From: CAZSHX01 sp964606895
GTDB taxonomy: Bacteria > Bacteroidota > Ignavibacteria > Kapaibacteriales > UBA2268
NCBI GenBank assembly: GCA_964606895.1
Contig: CAZSHX010000037.1
Span: 1-44,819, forward strand
DNA length: 44,819 bases
Direction of reading: 5' to 3'
The stretch's first letter is position 1. Each line of letters opens with the position of its first letter. The notes beneath the pieces were generated by a model that worked only from the letters and a program-made list of their open reading frames with translations, had not been told where the DNA came from and made no database searches. This document shows positions 18,121 to 25,587 of the stretch, piece after piece. The translations under genes and the position numbers were made by a program.

Positions 18121-19065
18121 ATGTATTTGTTATTTAATCATGGAGAGAGAAAAATGTTGGCTTTTATTTGGATAATCATCGTAGCAATTTTGGATTGGAG
18201 AACTTCACTCAGAGTAATTTCAAGAAAACCTTCGATAGATGTTGTATTTGTTTCAAACGTCAGAGATAGTATTGATTATAAAAGAGTTATCGGTCGTTTG
18301 TTCAAGAATTCATCATTTATTTCGATGAACAGATTTTGGCTCGAAAAAAGGATTGCGGGAAGACTTCTTGCAATCGTAACAACAACCGAAGAACTATTAA
18401 CTTCATCAGGCAGAAGAAAAGCACGGGAACAATTTTTGATTGCTGTAAGATGGGCTCAAAAGCGTGGAGTAAAGGTCGTATTATTTGCGGCAGGTACAAA
18501 AAGATTATTCAATAGTGATGAACTTAAAAAATTATTCCCTGATATTATCTTTTCAATCGGCGACAACGGAACTTCTCAGCTATTAATCCAAGATACCTTG
18601 AATTATCTGAATAAGTATAATCTGAAACCAAATAATTCCAGAATCGCTGTCCTTGCTCCTTATGGCTTCCTCGGCGAAGAAGTGACCAATGCACTTACAG
18701 GCCTTGGGTATAATGTGATTGGAGCGGGTCCGAACGTTTCAGGTATTAGAAGAGTTAAAGAACAATATAAAATTGATGTTTGCGAAACATTCGAGGAAAT
18801 GGGTTATGTTGATGCAGTAGTTGCGTGCACTCATTCCGAAAAAATTCGTCTGAATGCGGAATATTCAAATCTAATCAGAAAAACAAATAAAAAGCTTTTG
18901 GTTTTGGATGTGGCCGAACCGGCAAATCTAACAGAAGCGGAACATAAAAAATGCAATGACTCAGTTATTAGAATTGATGTCGGCAATGGTTATTGCAAAA
19001 ATCTTTCTACAGTTTTTGGTGCTGTTTCCTGGAAGATTATAAGACTTGGTAAAGGCGGATTATAG
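18121..19065 (+). CDS. Rossmann-fold protein, dehydrogenase/acyl-ACP-reductase-like
   Basis: A 314-residue protein not confidently recognised. The centre carries a glycine-rich nucleotide-binding turn (IAVLAPYGFLGEEV) after a conserved-looking GDNGTS segment. Helix RRKAREQFLIAVRWAQKRG plus GDNGTS plus the Rossmann turn has the same order as in the long-chain acyl-ACP reductase / glutamyl-tRNA-reductase-like group, so a distant NAD(P)-dependent reductase is possible. C-terminal VDAVVACTHSE and LLVLDVAEP fit a Rossmann domain. Two starts are plausible: ATG 18121 (AAGGA 8 nt upstream) and ATG 18154 (GGAGAG 6 nt upstream, opening with hydrophobic MLAFIWIIIVAILDW). Its TAG stop overlaps the GTG of the CHAT fragment. 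The product is an inference. Confidence 0.5.
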   Translation: MYLLFNHGERKMLAFIWIIIVAILDWRTSLRVISRKPSIDVVFVSNVRDSIDYKRVIGRLFKNSSFISMNRFWLEKRIAGRLLAIVTTTEELLTSSGRRKAREQFLIAVRWAQKRGVKVVLFAAGTKRLFNSDELKKLFPDIIFSIGDNGTSQLLIQDTLNYLNKYNLKPNNSRIAVLAPYGFLGEEVTNALTGLGYNVIGAGPNVSGIRRVKEQYKIDVCETFEEMGYVDAVVACTHSEKIRLNAEYSNLIRKTNKKLLVLDVAEPANLTEAEHKKCNDSVIRIDVGNGYCKNLSTVFGAVSWKIIRLGKGGL

Positions 19066-19676
19066 TGTTTAAAATCAAAGAATGGGATGTTAGAAAACAT
19101 CTTGGTGATGAAGCTTTGGAGGAAGTTGTGAAATCAGTTAATAATCCTCAAGTTCTTCATTTTGCTACACATGGGTATTTTTTACGTGATTGCGGCGGGA
19201 TGAAAAATGATGGGAGAACTTTTGGTATTGATTTAAAGTATTATTCTGAAAATCCGCTTTTACGTTCAATGCTGTTCTTCTCAGGAGCAGAAAACTCTAT
19301 CAACAAAGATACATCTACAAACTCAAACACTAAATTCGAAGACGGCCTGCTTACAGCTTATGAAGCTATGAATTTGAATCTCCAAAATACGGAACTTGTT
19401 GTTCTATCCGCATGCGAAACCGGATTAGGTACATTAAAAAACGGTGAAGGAGTATATGGTCTTCAGAGGGCTTTTATTCAAGCCGGTGCTAAATCATTGA
19501 TAATGTCATTATGGAAAGTCAACGATTCAGCTACACAGGAACTTATGACATTTTTCTATAAAACTTGGTTAGGTGGTAAAAGTAAAAGGGAAGCTTTTTA
19601 TTCAGCACAATGTGAGTTGAAAAAGAAATATCCTGAACCATATTATTGGGGTGCCTTTGTGATGGTTGGAGAGTAG
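19065..19676 (+). CDS. CHAT-domain caspase-like protease, 5'-truncated
   Basis: 203 residues corresponding to the C-terminal half of a CHAT (caspase HetF-associated with TPRs) peptidase. Both catalytic signatures are present: His36 in HFATHGYF and Cys117 in LSACETG, followed by YGLQRAFIQAGAKSLIMSLW and YYWGAFVMVGE, the normal family ending. Family members usually have long TPR arrays and about 150 more residues of CHAT fold before the His. Here the sequence begins inside the domain (WDVRKHLGDEALEE) at a GTG overlapping the upstream stop, with no clear ribosome site. It is probably a remnant joined by rearrangement, since truncated integrase and an IS follow, but the surviving frame is clean. 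Confidence 0.75.
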   Translation: MFKIKEWDVRKHLGDEALEEVVKSVNNPQVLHFATHGYFLRDCGGMKNDGRTFGIDLKYYSENPLLRSMLFFSGAENSINKDTSTNSNTKFEDGLLTAYEAMNLNLQNTELVVLSACETGLGTLKNGEGVYGLQRAFIQAGAKSLIMSLWKVNDSATQELMTFFYKTWLGGKSKREAFYSAQCELKKKYPEPYYWGAFVMVGE

Positions 19677-19688
19677 AGTTAACTGTCT

Positions 19689-19916
19689 TCACATTTCAAA
19701 AACCTTACGAACTTTGTCCATTACTTCCGTGTAGGTCAATTTGATATATTTGTCGAATGATTTTATATCCCTATGACCGCTAATCGGCATTATGTATCTC
19801 GGATGAAGCTCCTTTTTGAGACATATCGTTATGAATGTTCGTCTTGCTGTGTGTGAGGATACCATTTCATATTTTTTCTTAACTTCTTCTTTTCTTTCCT
19901 TGCCGATATAAATCGT
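19689..19916 (-). pseudogene. tyrosine recombinase, C-terminal remnant
   Basis: Minus-strand fragment of about 75 residues with the catalytic C-terminus of a Bacteroidota-type tyrosine recombinase: SSHTARRTFITICL (the HxxR box), ISGHRDIKSFDKYIKL (His and nucleophilic Tyr). The frame stops being integrase exactly at the edge of the IS1 element at 19917, and no N-terminal part is found beyond the other IS end. It faces the CHAT fragment tail to tail, 12 bp apart. Confidence 0.8.
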
Positions 19917-20669
19917 TGGCATTGTTAATTTAGTATAGATATTCTATGATTCCATTTTGTCATTAGAAGTAAAACTGAATAATATAACATTTCTATACTT
20001 TTTGAATAAAATTTAGTCTTACGCCTCAATCTTGCTAAAAAATGTCTAAATAAACTATTATACCCTTCCACTGTAAAAGTTTCCTTTTTTGATTGAATAT
20101 GTCTTTCCTTTGGAACAAAGGTTTCATAAGCCCTCCAGTAATCACATGCTACTAAACCAATTGCAGAATCTTCAATCAACTTCCAAAGCTCTATTCCAGT
20201 TTTTTCCCCCCTGGTACCAACAACGAAGTTGATGAATCTTTTCCCATTCCTATCAACAGCAATCCATATCCAACAGTAGTTTTTTTTGTTCCGATATATG
20301 TATGCATCTCATCTAATTCAACAATTTCTATTCCTGCTGAGCTACGAATTTCTTCTACCTTTTTTCCAAATGACTTAATCCAATTATAGACACACACATG
20401 ACTTAAGTTTAAGAAACGACCTATTGACCTGAAGCCCAAGCCTTCTAAATATAATACCAATGCATCTTTCTTTAATTTTTCAGGTTTCCCCAATTGTTCT
20501 ACAGTATATCGATAATTGCATAATTTGCACTTATATCTCTGTCGTCCTTTAACTATACCATCTTTACATCGTTCTAATGACTGACATTTTGGGCATTGTT
20601 CCATATTTTCATAAAAATTAGTTGAACATTTTACAAATATACAAAATCTATACTAATTTAACAATGCCA
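19917..20669 (-). mobile_element. IS1-family insertion sequence
   Basis: A 753-bp element with 24-bp terminal inverted repeats matching at 23 positions. The left end starts TGGCATTGTTAATTTAGTAT; the right end, inverted, starts TGGCATTGTTAAATTAGTAT; the single mismatch is at position 13. The length and frameshift transposase fit IS1. The flanking 8-9 bases do not match (TAAATCGT versus TTTTATTT), so no target duplication remains. Confidence 0.85.
19925..20604 (-). CDS. IS1-family transposase made by -1 frameshift
   Basis: The zero frame (20604 to 20191) encodes a zinc ribbon (Cys4, Cys7, Cys27, Cys30), a helix-turn-helix and the first catalytic Asp (ELDEM, Asp98). It would end at a stop at 20191. 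The -1 frame is open from the A8 run (T8 on the plus strand, 20280-20287) to 19925 and continues seamlessly: CWIWIAVDRNGKRFINFVVG, ACDYWRAYETF, HIQSKKETFTVEGYNS and FLARLRRKTKFYSKS, the DDE and C-terminal blocks of IS1 InsB. A -1 slip on the A8 gives a product of about 226 residues, the usual IS1 size. The element may therefore be functional rather than broken. Confidence 0.85.
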
Positions 20670-21184
20670 TTTTATTTTATGATACTCAACTTACCGGTAA
20701 AAATTATTTCTTCACGCCAGGAATTCCCTCCTGTCGTCTCCTTCGATTTTTCTATAATTTGCATTCTTTTCAAGTACTATAAGTTGTCAGGAGAAAACCT
20801 CTGACATAAGATAACATGATACTTCTAATTACATTTCCAATTTAACATTTATTTTTAAACAAAGCAAATGATATTTGACTGTTGAATAAAAATACCAAGA
20901 ACTACGTAGAGAAATTGGGAATTGGGAATGGAAGAATCTGTCATTGTGGTTCTTTTGATTGTTTCATATTTTTCAAATCCTCCCAATAATTTGTATTATC
21001 CCAAACCAAAATTAAACAATTTTTCGTGAATATCATGAACTTTTTTCATATTTCGAAAAATTATAGACCTTAAGTTCCCAAGCGGGAGCTTGGGAACGAG
21101 AGAGAAAATGGGGTTAGTGGTATTTCTTATCTTAAACTCTTCAAACAACTAACCGCCTAACCATTTCAACACCTCAACCATAAA
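20670..21184. other. intergenic region, no gene
   Basis: No coding sequence is supported and no missing integrase half is found. It contains an AATTGGGAATTGGGAATGG stretch (about 20915-20935), the GTTCCCAAGC palindrome at 21074-21097 and an A/C-rich CAAACAACTAACCGCCTAAC stretch (21140-21185) like the one at 12660-12700. Confidence 0.6.
21074..21097. repeat. GTTCCCAAGC palindrome, copy 3
   Basis: Perfect 10-bp arms GTTCCCAAGC and GCTTGGGAAC with loop GGGA, identical to the copy at 12890-12913. Confidence 0.85.
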
Positions 21185-21961
21185 CTATATTTCTTCTGCT
21201 TCTTTACCAAATATCTTAACTTCGGGAATATCGTCGAAATACTGATGGTAGAAAAGTAAATGAAGGATATGTTCCAGGATTTCCCCGAAGTCATCGGGCA
21301 TTTCATAAATCATTTTGCCGATAAATGATTCGTCAATTGCAATCAGTTCAGTATTGATTTCTGCAATTTTTTCTTTGGGAAGAGGTTTAATATTGTTAAG
21401 TATGGATTCAATATTAACGGGGAACTCCTGTGCATGGCAAACCCAAAAAGCCAATGTAAGCGGAACTTCGTACTGGTCGAACCATTCTTCACTGATGTCG
21501 AGCGAGGAAATATATTCTTTTTCCTGATTCCAGCTTATTGCGGTTGAACCACCTGCAAGAATTTCATCAATTGTACCTTTGAATTTTTCGATTGAGACAT
21601 TAATATCAAATTTTTCAGAAAGCAGGATTTTTCCAATCTGAACCAGATAATCATCGGGTGTTGAAGATTTGCATTCTCCGATAGACTTCATGCCCTGATT
21701 GAAAATTATGGAGGCAAGATTAGTTCGGTTTTCCGACAAAACCATCGGAGCATTAATAATTCTGAAGTCTGCTTTCGAAATTCCCAGACCGTAAGTCAAT
21801 GGATTCAGTAGAGCGGCATCTGCCCTATGCCCCACCAGATAGTCAAAGCACATCATTTCGTCAAGCTTAATAATCTGTATATCTTTAGATTTCTGAAATT
21901 CTTCAGAAAAGTTATATAATTCCGAGTATATCGAACCGTTAGGTACAGCTAATCTAATCAT
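21185..21961 (-). CDS. MqnA/periplasmic-binding-fold-like protein
   Basis: 258 residues, starting at the ATG at 21961 (MIRLAVPNGS); the longer TTG start at 21988 lacks support. It has the fold pattern of the menaquinone-biosynthesis MqnA/MqnD and related solute-binding families: an early beta strand, then LVGHRADAALLNPLTYGL (compare the ADAALIP-type motif), a central NRTNLASIIF strand, and EEWFDQYEVPLTLAFWVCHA (compare the W...TGLPFVFAVW block of MqnA). There is no signal peptide, so it is probably cytoplasmic. A chorismate-dehydratase role is possible but the similarity is distant. It stands alone, minus strand, next to tRNA-Glu. Confidence 0.5.
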   Translation of the reverse strand: MIRLAVPNGSIYSELYNFSEEFQKSKDIQIIKLDEMMCFDYLVGHRADAALLNPLTYGLGISKADFRIINAPMVLSENRTNLASIIFNQGMKSIGECKSSTPDDYLVQIGKILLSEKFDINVSIEKFKGTIDEILAGGSTAISWNQEKEYISSLDISEEWFDQYEVPLTLAFWVCHAQEFPVNIESILNNIKPLPKEKIAEINTELIAIDESFIGKMIYEMPDDFGEILEHILHLLFYHQYFDDIPEVKIFGKEAEEI

Positions 21962-22079
21962 TAAAATGGTCCCAAGAAAAAAAGACAAAAATATGGAAAA
22001 ATATTAAGTTGAAAAGCATAGACTTAAAAAAGTGTCCGAAAAAGTATGATTTATTTCTTAATTTTGCATTCTGATTAAT

Positions 22080-22151
22080 GGCACATTCGTCTAGAGGTTA
22101 GGACACGGCCCTCTCAAGGCCGCGGCACGGGTTCGATTCCCGTATGTGCTA
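22080..22151 (+). tRNA. tRNA-Glu(CTC)
   Basis: A 72-nt cloverleaf folds completely: acceptor GGCACAT / ATGTGCT (with a terminal G-U pair), D arm GTCTAGAGGTTAGGAC, anticodon arm CGGCC-CTCTCAA-GGCCG with anticodon CTC, a 4-nt variable loop, T arm ACGGG-TTCGATT-CCCGT and discriminator A. CCA is not encoded. The identity follows from the anticodon and Glu-like D arm. Confidence 0.95.
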
Positions 22152-22220
22152 CAGCCTGCTGTCCATTATCAAACAATCTTTCTTTTTAATTAAGGGAAGT
22201 TCTATAAATTCAAATTTTGC

Positions 22221-22298
22221 TGTCACTCTGAGCGTAGCGAAGAGTCTATCTTTTTGATTATAATGTAAACCGGATTCTTCACTTTGTTCAGAATGACA
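22221..22298. repeat. TGTCA(C/T)TCTGA-ended repeat
   Basis: About 78 bp beginning TGTCACTCTGAGCGTAGCGA and ending TTCAGAATGACA. The ends are inverted repeats matching at 10 of 11 positions, and it has inner GAAGAGTCT / GGATTCTTC pairing. It lies between tRNA-Glu and the ATP synthase operon. This type of sequence is a common dispersed repeat in many bacteria. Confidence 0.75.
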
Positions 22299-22415
22299 AA
22301 TTTTGGAAACCACCTTAAAGAATTGTCAACATTTTGTAAATAAATTTTGTCAGTTCTGAATGATTGATTAATATTGTAACTTAATTTTTAGTCAAAATGA
22401 ATTTTTTGTTTTACA

Positions 22416-22676
22416 GTGTCGAAAAACCAAAAAGACGACAAAGTGATGAGAGAACTCGGTCCATACCTTAATCTGGGATGGCAGTTGGTAATCAGTATTT
22501 GTTTGATGGCTCTTTTGGGTTGGTGGCTCGACAAGCATTTTTCGACTAATCCTGTTTGGACTATTATTTGTACTCTTTTCGGGGTTTTTGCAGGAATGTA
22601 TTCTTTTATCCGGACAGTGATTAATTTGGATAAACCAAGAAAAAAGAATGAAGAAGATGTGTCAGAAGATAAGTAA
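22416..22676 (+). CDS. atpZ: AtpZ/AtpI-like ATP synthase accessory protein
   Basis: An 86-residue membrane protein with two hydrophobic helices (LVISICLMALLGWWLD and VWTIICTLFGVFAGMYSFI) and charged ends. This is the AtpZ/AtpI_1 pattern of small proteins found first in ATP synthase operons, where they have been linked to c-ring assembly or Mg/Ca uptake. The start is GTG at 22416 with no clear ribosome site; ATG at 22443 (MRELGPYLNLG) is an alternative. It is the first gene of the cluster, with 45 bp to the next gene. Confidence 0.8.
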   Translation: MSKNQKDDKVMRELGPYLNLGWQLVISICLMALLGWWLDKHFSTNPVWTIICTLFGVFAGMYSFIRTVINLDKPRKKNEEDVSEDK

Positions 22677-22721
22677 GTTATTGATTAACTGTAAAACTAA
22701 TGTTTTTTGTAAGGTGAACAG

Positions 22722-23027
22722 ATGCTGATTTCCATAGCAACAGCTTTGATGCTGAGCGTGTTTAATGCGTTGTCGGGTTTCATCATTGCCAAACTGGCGA
22801 TGAAAAAAGACAATGCAAATTTCAACAAATTAATTTTTGGAGGAATGGCAGTCAGATATTTTTTGACTATGATTTTAGTCTGGGTTTGTTTGAAAATATT
22901 TAGTCTTGACAAGCTTTCTTTTGGTTTGACTTTTTTAATTTCTACATTTATTTTACTTTTGTCAGAAATTTTATATCTACATTTTCGCTCAAATTCATTA
23001 AATTTGCAACTTCGTGAGAAAAAATAA
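22722..23027 (+). CDS. small membrane protein in ATP synthase operon (AtpI/AtpR-like)
   Basis: 101 residues with four predicted membrane helices (ISIATALMLSVFNALSGFI, FGGMAVRYFLTMILVW, LSFGLTFLISTFILLLSEIL and others). Its size and place between atpZ and atpB match the ATP synthase subunit I / AtpR-like proteins, but sequence identity is too low for a firm name. An AAGGTGA ribosome site at 22711-22717 supports the ATG at 22722. Its stop codon TAA runs into the AAGGA of atpB, so the two are tightly linked. Confidence 0.65.
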   Translation: MLISIATALMLSVFNALSGFIIAKLAMKKDNANFNKLIFGGMAVRYFLTMILVWVCLKIFSLDKLSFGLTFLISTFILLLSEILYLHFRSNSLNLQLREKK

Positions 23028-23035
23028 GGAAAAAT

Positions 23036-24079
23036 ATGGGACAAAGTAGTAATACTTTAATAACTGAAAATACACAAATGACAAATACCGGTGCGGTTCC
23101 TGCCGAGGGAACACAAGAAGGACATACTGCCCAAGGCGGTAGCATTGCACCTTCCGAGATATTTCCTACGATGTTCAAGAGCAGTTTGGGCGACCACCAC
23201 GAATTGACATTTTTCCAATACAAAATAGCTGACTTACCTGTTATTCTTTATGATGGTTCCACGGGACTGAAAGTTTATTCATCCCTTGAAACTATGAAAG
23301 AAGCAGGAATATATACTCAGAACCATACAACTCATAAAATTGTTAAAGTGTCCAATCCGACCGAATCTCCTTCAGTGGATATTTCGGTTACAAGCCTTGT
23401 GGTTTTCCAATGGCTTTCTTTGATTATTATCGTGGCATGCCTTGCCTTTGTCAGAAGGAAATACAAAAAAGACCCGCTTAAAGCACCGACAGGTTTGCAA
23501 AATCTTGTTGAATACGGCATTGACATGGTCAAAGAGAAAATTGTGGCACCGAATCTCGGAAGCAGAAGACTAACCGAGAAGCTTCTCCCCTATTTTCTCG
23601 CTTTGTATGTATTTATTCTGGTTATGAATTTAATCGGCTTGGTTCCCGGAGGACACACCGCAACAGGTGCAATAGGCACAACAGCGGCACTTGCTTTGAC
23701 AGCATTTTTTGTAATAAACATTACAGCGATGAAAGAAATCGGACTGAAAGCATGGTTCAAGCATTTGCTTGGAGGAGCACCGATTGCTCTTTCAATTATC
23801 ATGGTGCCGATTGAAATACTTTCATTGTTTACAAAGCCTTTCGCATTAACCATACGTCTTTTTGCGAATATGACAGCCGGGCATGTTGTTCTTTTGTCTT
23901 TGGTAGGATTGATATTCTACTTTAAGTCATTCGTTGTTTCGCCGATTTCCGTAGGATTCTCGGTGTTTATGTATTTACTTGAAACTTTGGTTGCACTTTT
24001 GCAGGCATACATTTTCACTATATTAACAGCTGTGTTCACCGGACTTGCAATCGGCGACCACGGTCATGATGAACATTAA
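23036..24079 (+). CDS. atpB: ATP synthase F0 subunit a
   Basis: A 347-residue membrane subunit forming the proton half-channels against the c ring. The essential Arg lies in RLFANMTAGH, and helices GLVPGGHTATGAI, PIALSIIMVPIEILSLFTKP and ALLQAYIFTILTAVF are conserved. The N-terminus is extended by about 100 residues before the first helix, longer than the roughly 270-residue E. coli protein, as is common in this phylum. The C-terminus is His-rich (GDHGHDEH). The start at 23036 has AAGGA upstream. Confidence 0.95.
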   Translation: MGQSSNTLITENTQMTNTGAVPAEGTQEGHTAQGGSIAPSEIFPTMFKSSLGDHHELTFFQYKIADLPVILYDGSTGLKVYSSLETMKEAGIYTQNHTTHKIVKVSNPTESPSVDISVTSLVVFQWLSLIIIVACLAFVRRKYKKDPLKAPTGLQNLVEYGIDMVKEKIVAPNLGSRRLTEKLLPYFLALYVFILVMNLIGLVPGGHTATGAIGTTAALALTAFFVINITAMKEIGLKAWFKHLLGGAPIALSIIMVPIEILSLFTKPFALTIRLFANMTAGHVVLLSLVGLIFYFKSFVVSPISVGFSVFMYLLETLVALLQAYIFTILTAVFTGLAIGDHGHDEH

Positions 24080-24128
24080 AATTAAAAATAATAAATTTTT
24101 CTTTTTCTAATATTAAATGGAGGAATTA

Positions 24129-24353
24129 ATGGACGCTAATTTAGCACATCTTGGAGCAGGTTTTGGAGCCGGTATATCAGTTATCGGAGCAGGCCTTGGT
24201 ATCGGCAAGCTTGCCTCTGCCGCATTGGAAGCAGGAGCACGTCAACCGGAAATGGCAAAAGATTCAAGAACCACAATGATTATTGCAGCAGCTCTTATCG
24301 AAGGTGTTGCTCTCTTTTCTTGCGTTATTTGTATGTTACTCGCAATCAAATAA
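24129..24353 (+). CDS. atpE: ATP synthase F0 subunit c
   Basis: A 74-residue hairpin of two membrane helices forming the rotor ring. It has the glycine-rich first helix (GAGFGAGISVIGAGLGIG), the polar loop with RQPE, and the ion-binding Glu in IEGVALF on the second helix. The residues after the Glu are Gly-Val, not the Ser/Thr of Na+-coupled rings, so proton coupling is expected. The true start is ATG 24129: GGAGGA at 24119-24124 precedes it, and the upstream ATG at 24117 overlaps that ribosome site. A strong hairpin follows before atpF. Confidence 0.95.
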   Translation: MDANLAHLGAGFGAGISVIGAGLGIGKLASAALEAGARQPEMAKDSRTTMIIAAALIEGVALFSCVICMLLAIK

Positions 24354-24380
24354 TTTCGAACAGATTTTCATTGACAAAAA

Positions 24381-24426
24381 TTTATGGGTGTAGCTCGTAA
24401 TTGATATTTTCAGTTACACCCATAAA
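24381..24426 (+). promoter_or_regulatory. hairpin between atpE and atpF
   Basis: Perfect 12-bp arms TTTATGGGTGTA and TACACCCATAAA with a 22-nt loop, 28 bp after the atpE stop and about 50 bp before atpF, with no T-tract directly after. In ATP synthase operons such structures can stabilise or partly terminate mRNA so that subunit c exceeds the others. That role is inferred here. Confidence 0.65.
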
Positions 24427-24476
24427 AATTAAAATTTTACGAATTTTTTCATTATAATAATCACTAGGGCAGAAAT

Positions 24477-24971
24477 ATGCAAAGTGTACTTGAAGTATCA
24501 CCCGGTTTAATGTTTTGGACAATAGTCAACTTCTTGATTTTCTTTGTCGTTTTCTTTTTCCTTTTTTACAAAATGATAAAAAAGGCACTGAACGACAGGG
24601 AAGCTAATATTCGCAACGAAAGAGAAAGTGCCGAAAAAGCAAACAGTAATGCTCAGACTGCTAAACTGAAAGCTGAAGAAGCTTTACATGCAATCGAAAA
24701 GGAAATTGGCACGATGAAAATTAAAGCCAAGGAACAAGTTGACGAATTTATCCTGAAAGCAACGCACGAAGCTGATGTTATCAAAAGAACCAAACTTGAC
24801 GAAGCGGTCAGGGAAATTGAACATTCCAAGCAGATTGCTATCCGTCAGTTAAGAACTGAAGTTGCAGGTTTAGTCGTTAAGGCAACCGAAAAAATTATTG
24901 GTGTAACTCTCGATCAGGAAAAGCACTATAAACTTGTTGAAGATTTCATCGAAAAAATTCCAAATAACTAA
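24477..24971 (+). CDS. atpF: ATP synthase F0 subunit b
   Basis: 164 residues: one N-terminal membrane helix (LMFWTIVNFLIFFVVFFFLFY), then a long charged coiled coil (about residues 35-150) that forms the peripheral stalk between F0 and F1. Length and pattern are normal. AGGGCAG precedes the ATG. It is followed by atpH after 15 bp. Confidence 0.95.
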   Translation: MQSVLEVSPGLMFWTIVNFLIFFVVFFFLFYKMIKKALNDREANIRNERESAEKANSNAQTAKLKAEEALHAIEKEIGTMKIKAKEQVDEFILKATHEADVIKRTKLDEAVREIEHSKQIAIRQLRTEVAGLVVKATEKIIGVTLDQEKHYKLVEDFIEKIPNN

Positions 24972-24986
24972 ACTTTAAAAGAAGAA

Positions 24987-25532
24987 ATGACTGAACAACG
25001 TGTTTCATCCAGATATGCCCGTGCTTTGCTCGACACAGCAGTGGCAGAGAATGTGGCTGATAAAATATTCGAAGATTTTCGTATTGTAAATACAGTATTA
25101 GAAGAATCCCACGAACTTCGTGTTTTCACTTCGAGTCCTGTAATTCAGCACTGGCGGAAAAAAGGTGTTTACAAAGAAATTTTTGAAGGTAATATCAGTA
25201 CTCTGACTATGGCTTTTTTAACTTTTCTTTTAGACAAAAAACGCGGCGAACTTATCCGTAGTATCATCGTTCAATACGACGACCAATACAACAGGATGAT
25301 GAATCGTCTGCCCGTTGAGTTTACCTCTGCACTCGGTTTGAATGATGATTTGAAGAAAAAATTATCTGAAAAAATTGCAGAAGTTACCAAAAAGGAAGTT
25401 TTGCCAAAATATAAAACAGACCCTGCCCTTCAAGGCGGAGTGCTGGTTAGAATTGATGATGTGGTTTATGATTCTTCAATTCTGCATCAACTTGAGCTGT
25501 TGTACAAAAAGCTCGCTGAAGAAGTAAATTAA
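24987..25532 (+). CDS. atpH: ATP synthase F1 subunit delta
   Basis: 181 residues of the OSCP/delta family joining the b stalk to the top of the alpha/beta head. It shows the N-terminal helical domain (SSRYARALLDTAVAEN) and the C-terminal signature region DPALQGGVLVRIDDVVYDSS. Standard size and position between atpF and atpA. Confidence 0.95.
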   Translation: MTEQRVSSRYARALLDTAVAENVADKIFEDFRIVNTVLEESHELRVFTSSPVIQHWRKKGVYKEIFEGNISTLTMAFLTFLLDKKRGELIRSIIVQYDDQYNRMMNRLPVEFTSALGLNDDLKKKLSEKIAEVTKKEVLPKYKTDPALQGGVLVRIDDVVYDSSILHQLELLYKKLAEEVN

Positions 25533-25587
25533 ACATTTTACATAGATAAAAATATTATAGAATAAATAGCTAATTGAAGGAAAAATT

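Noticed and set aside
20670..20880. Missing N-terminal half of the integrase beyond the IS element
   Set aside because: All minus-strand frames there have stops and no core-binding domain pattern.
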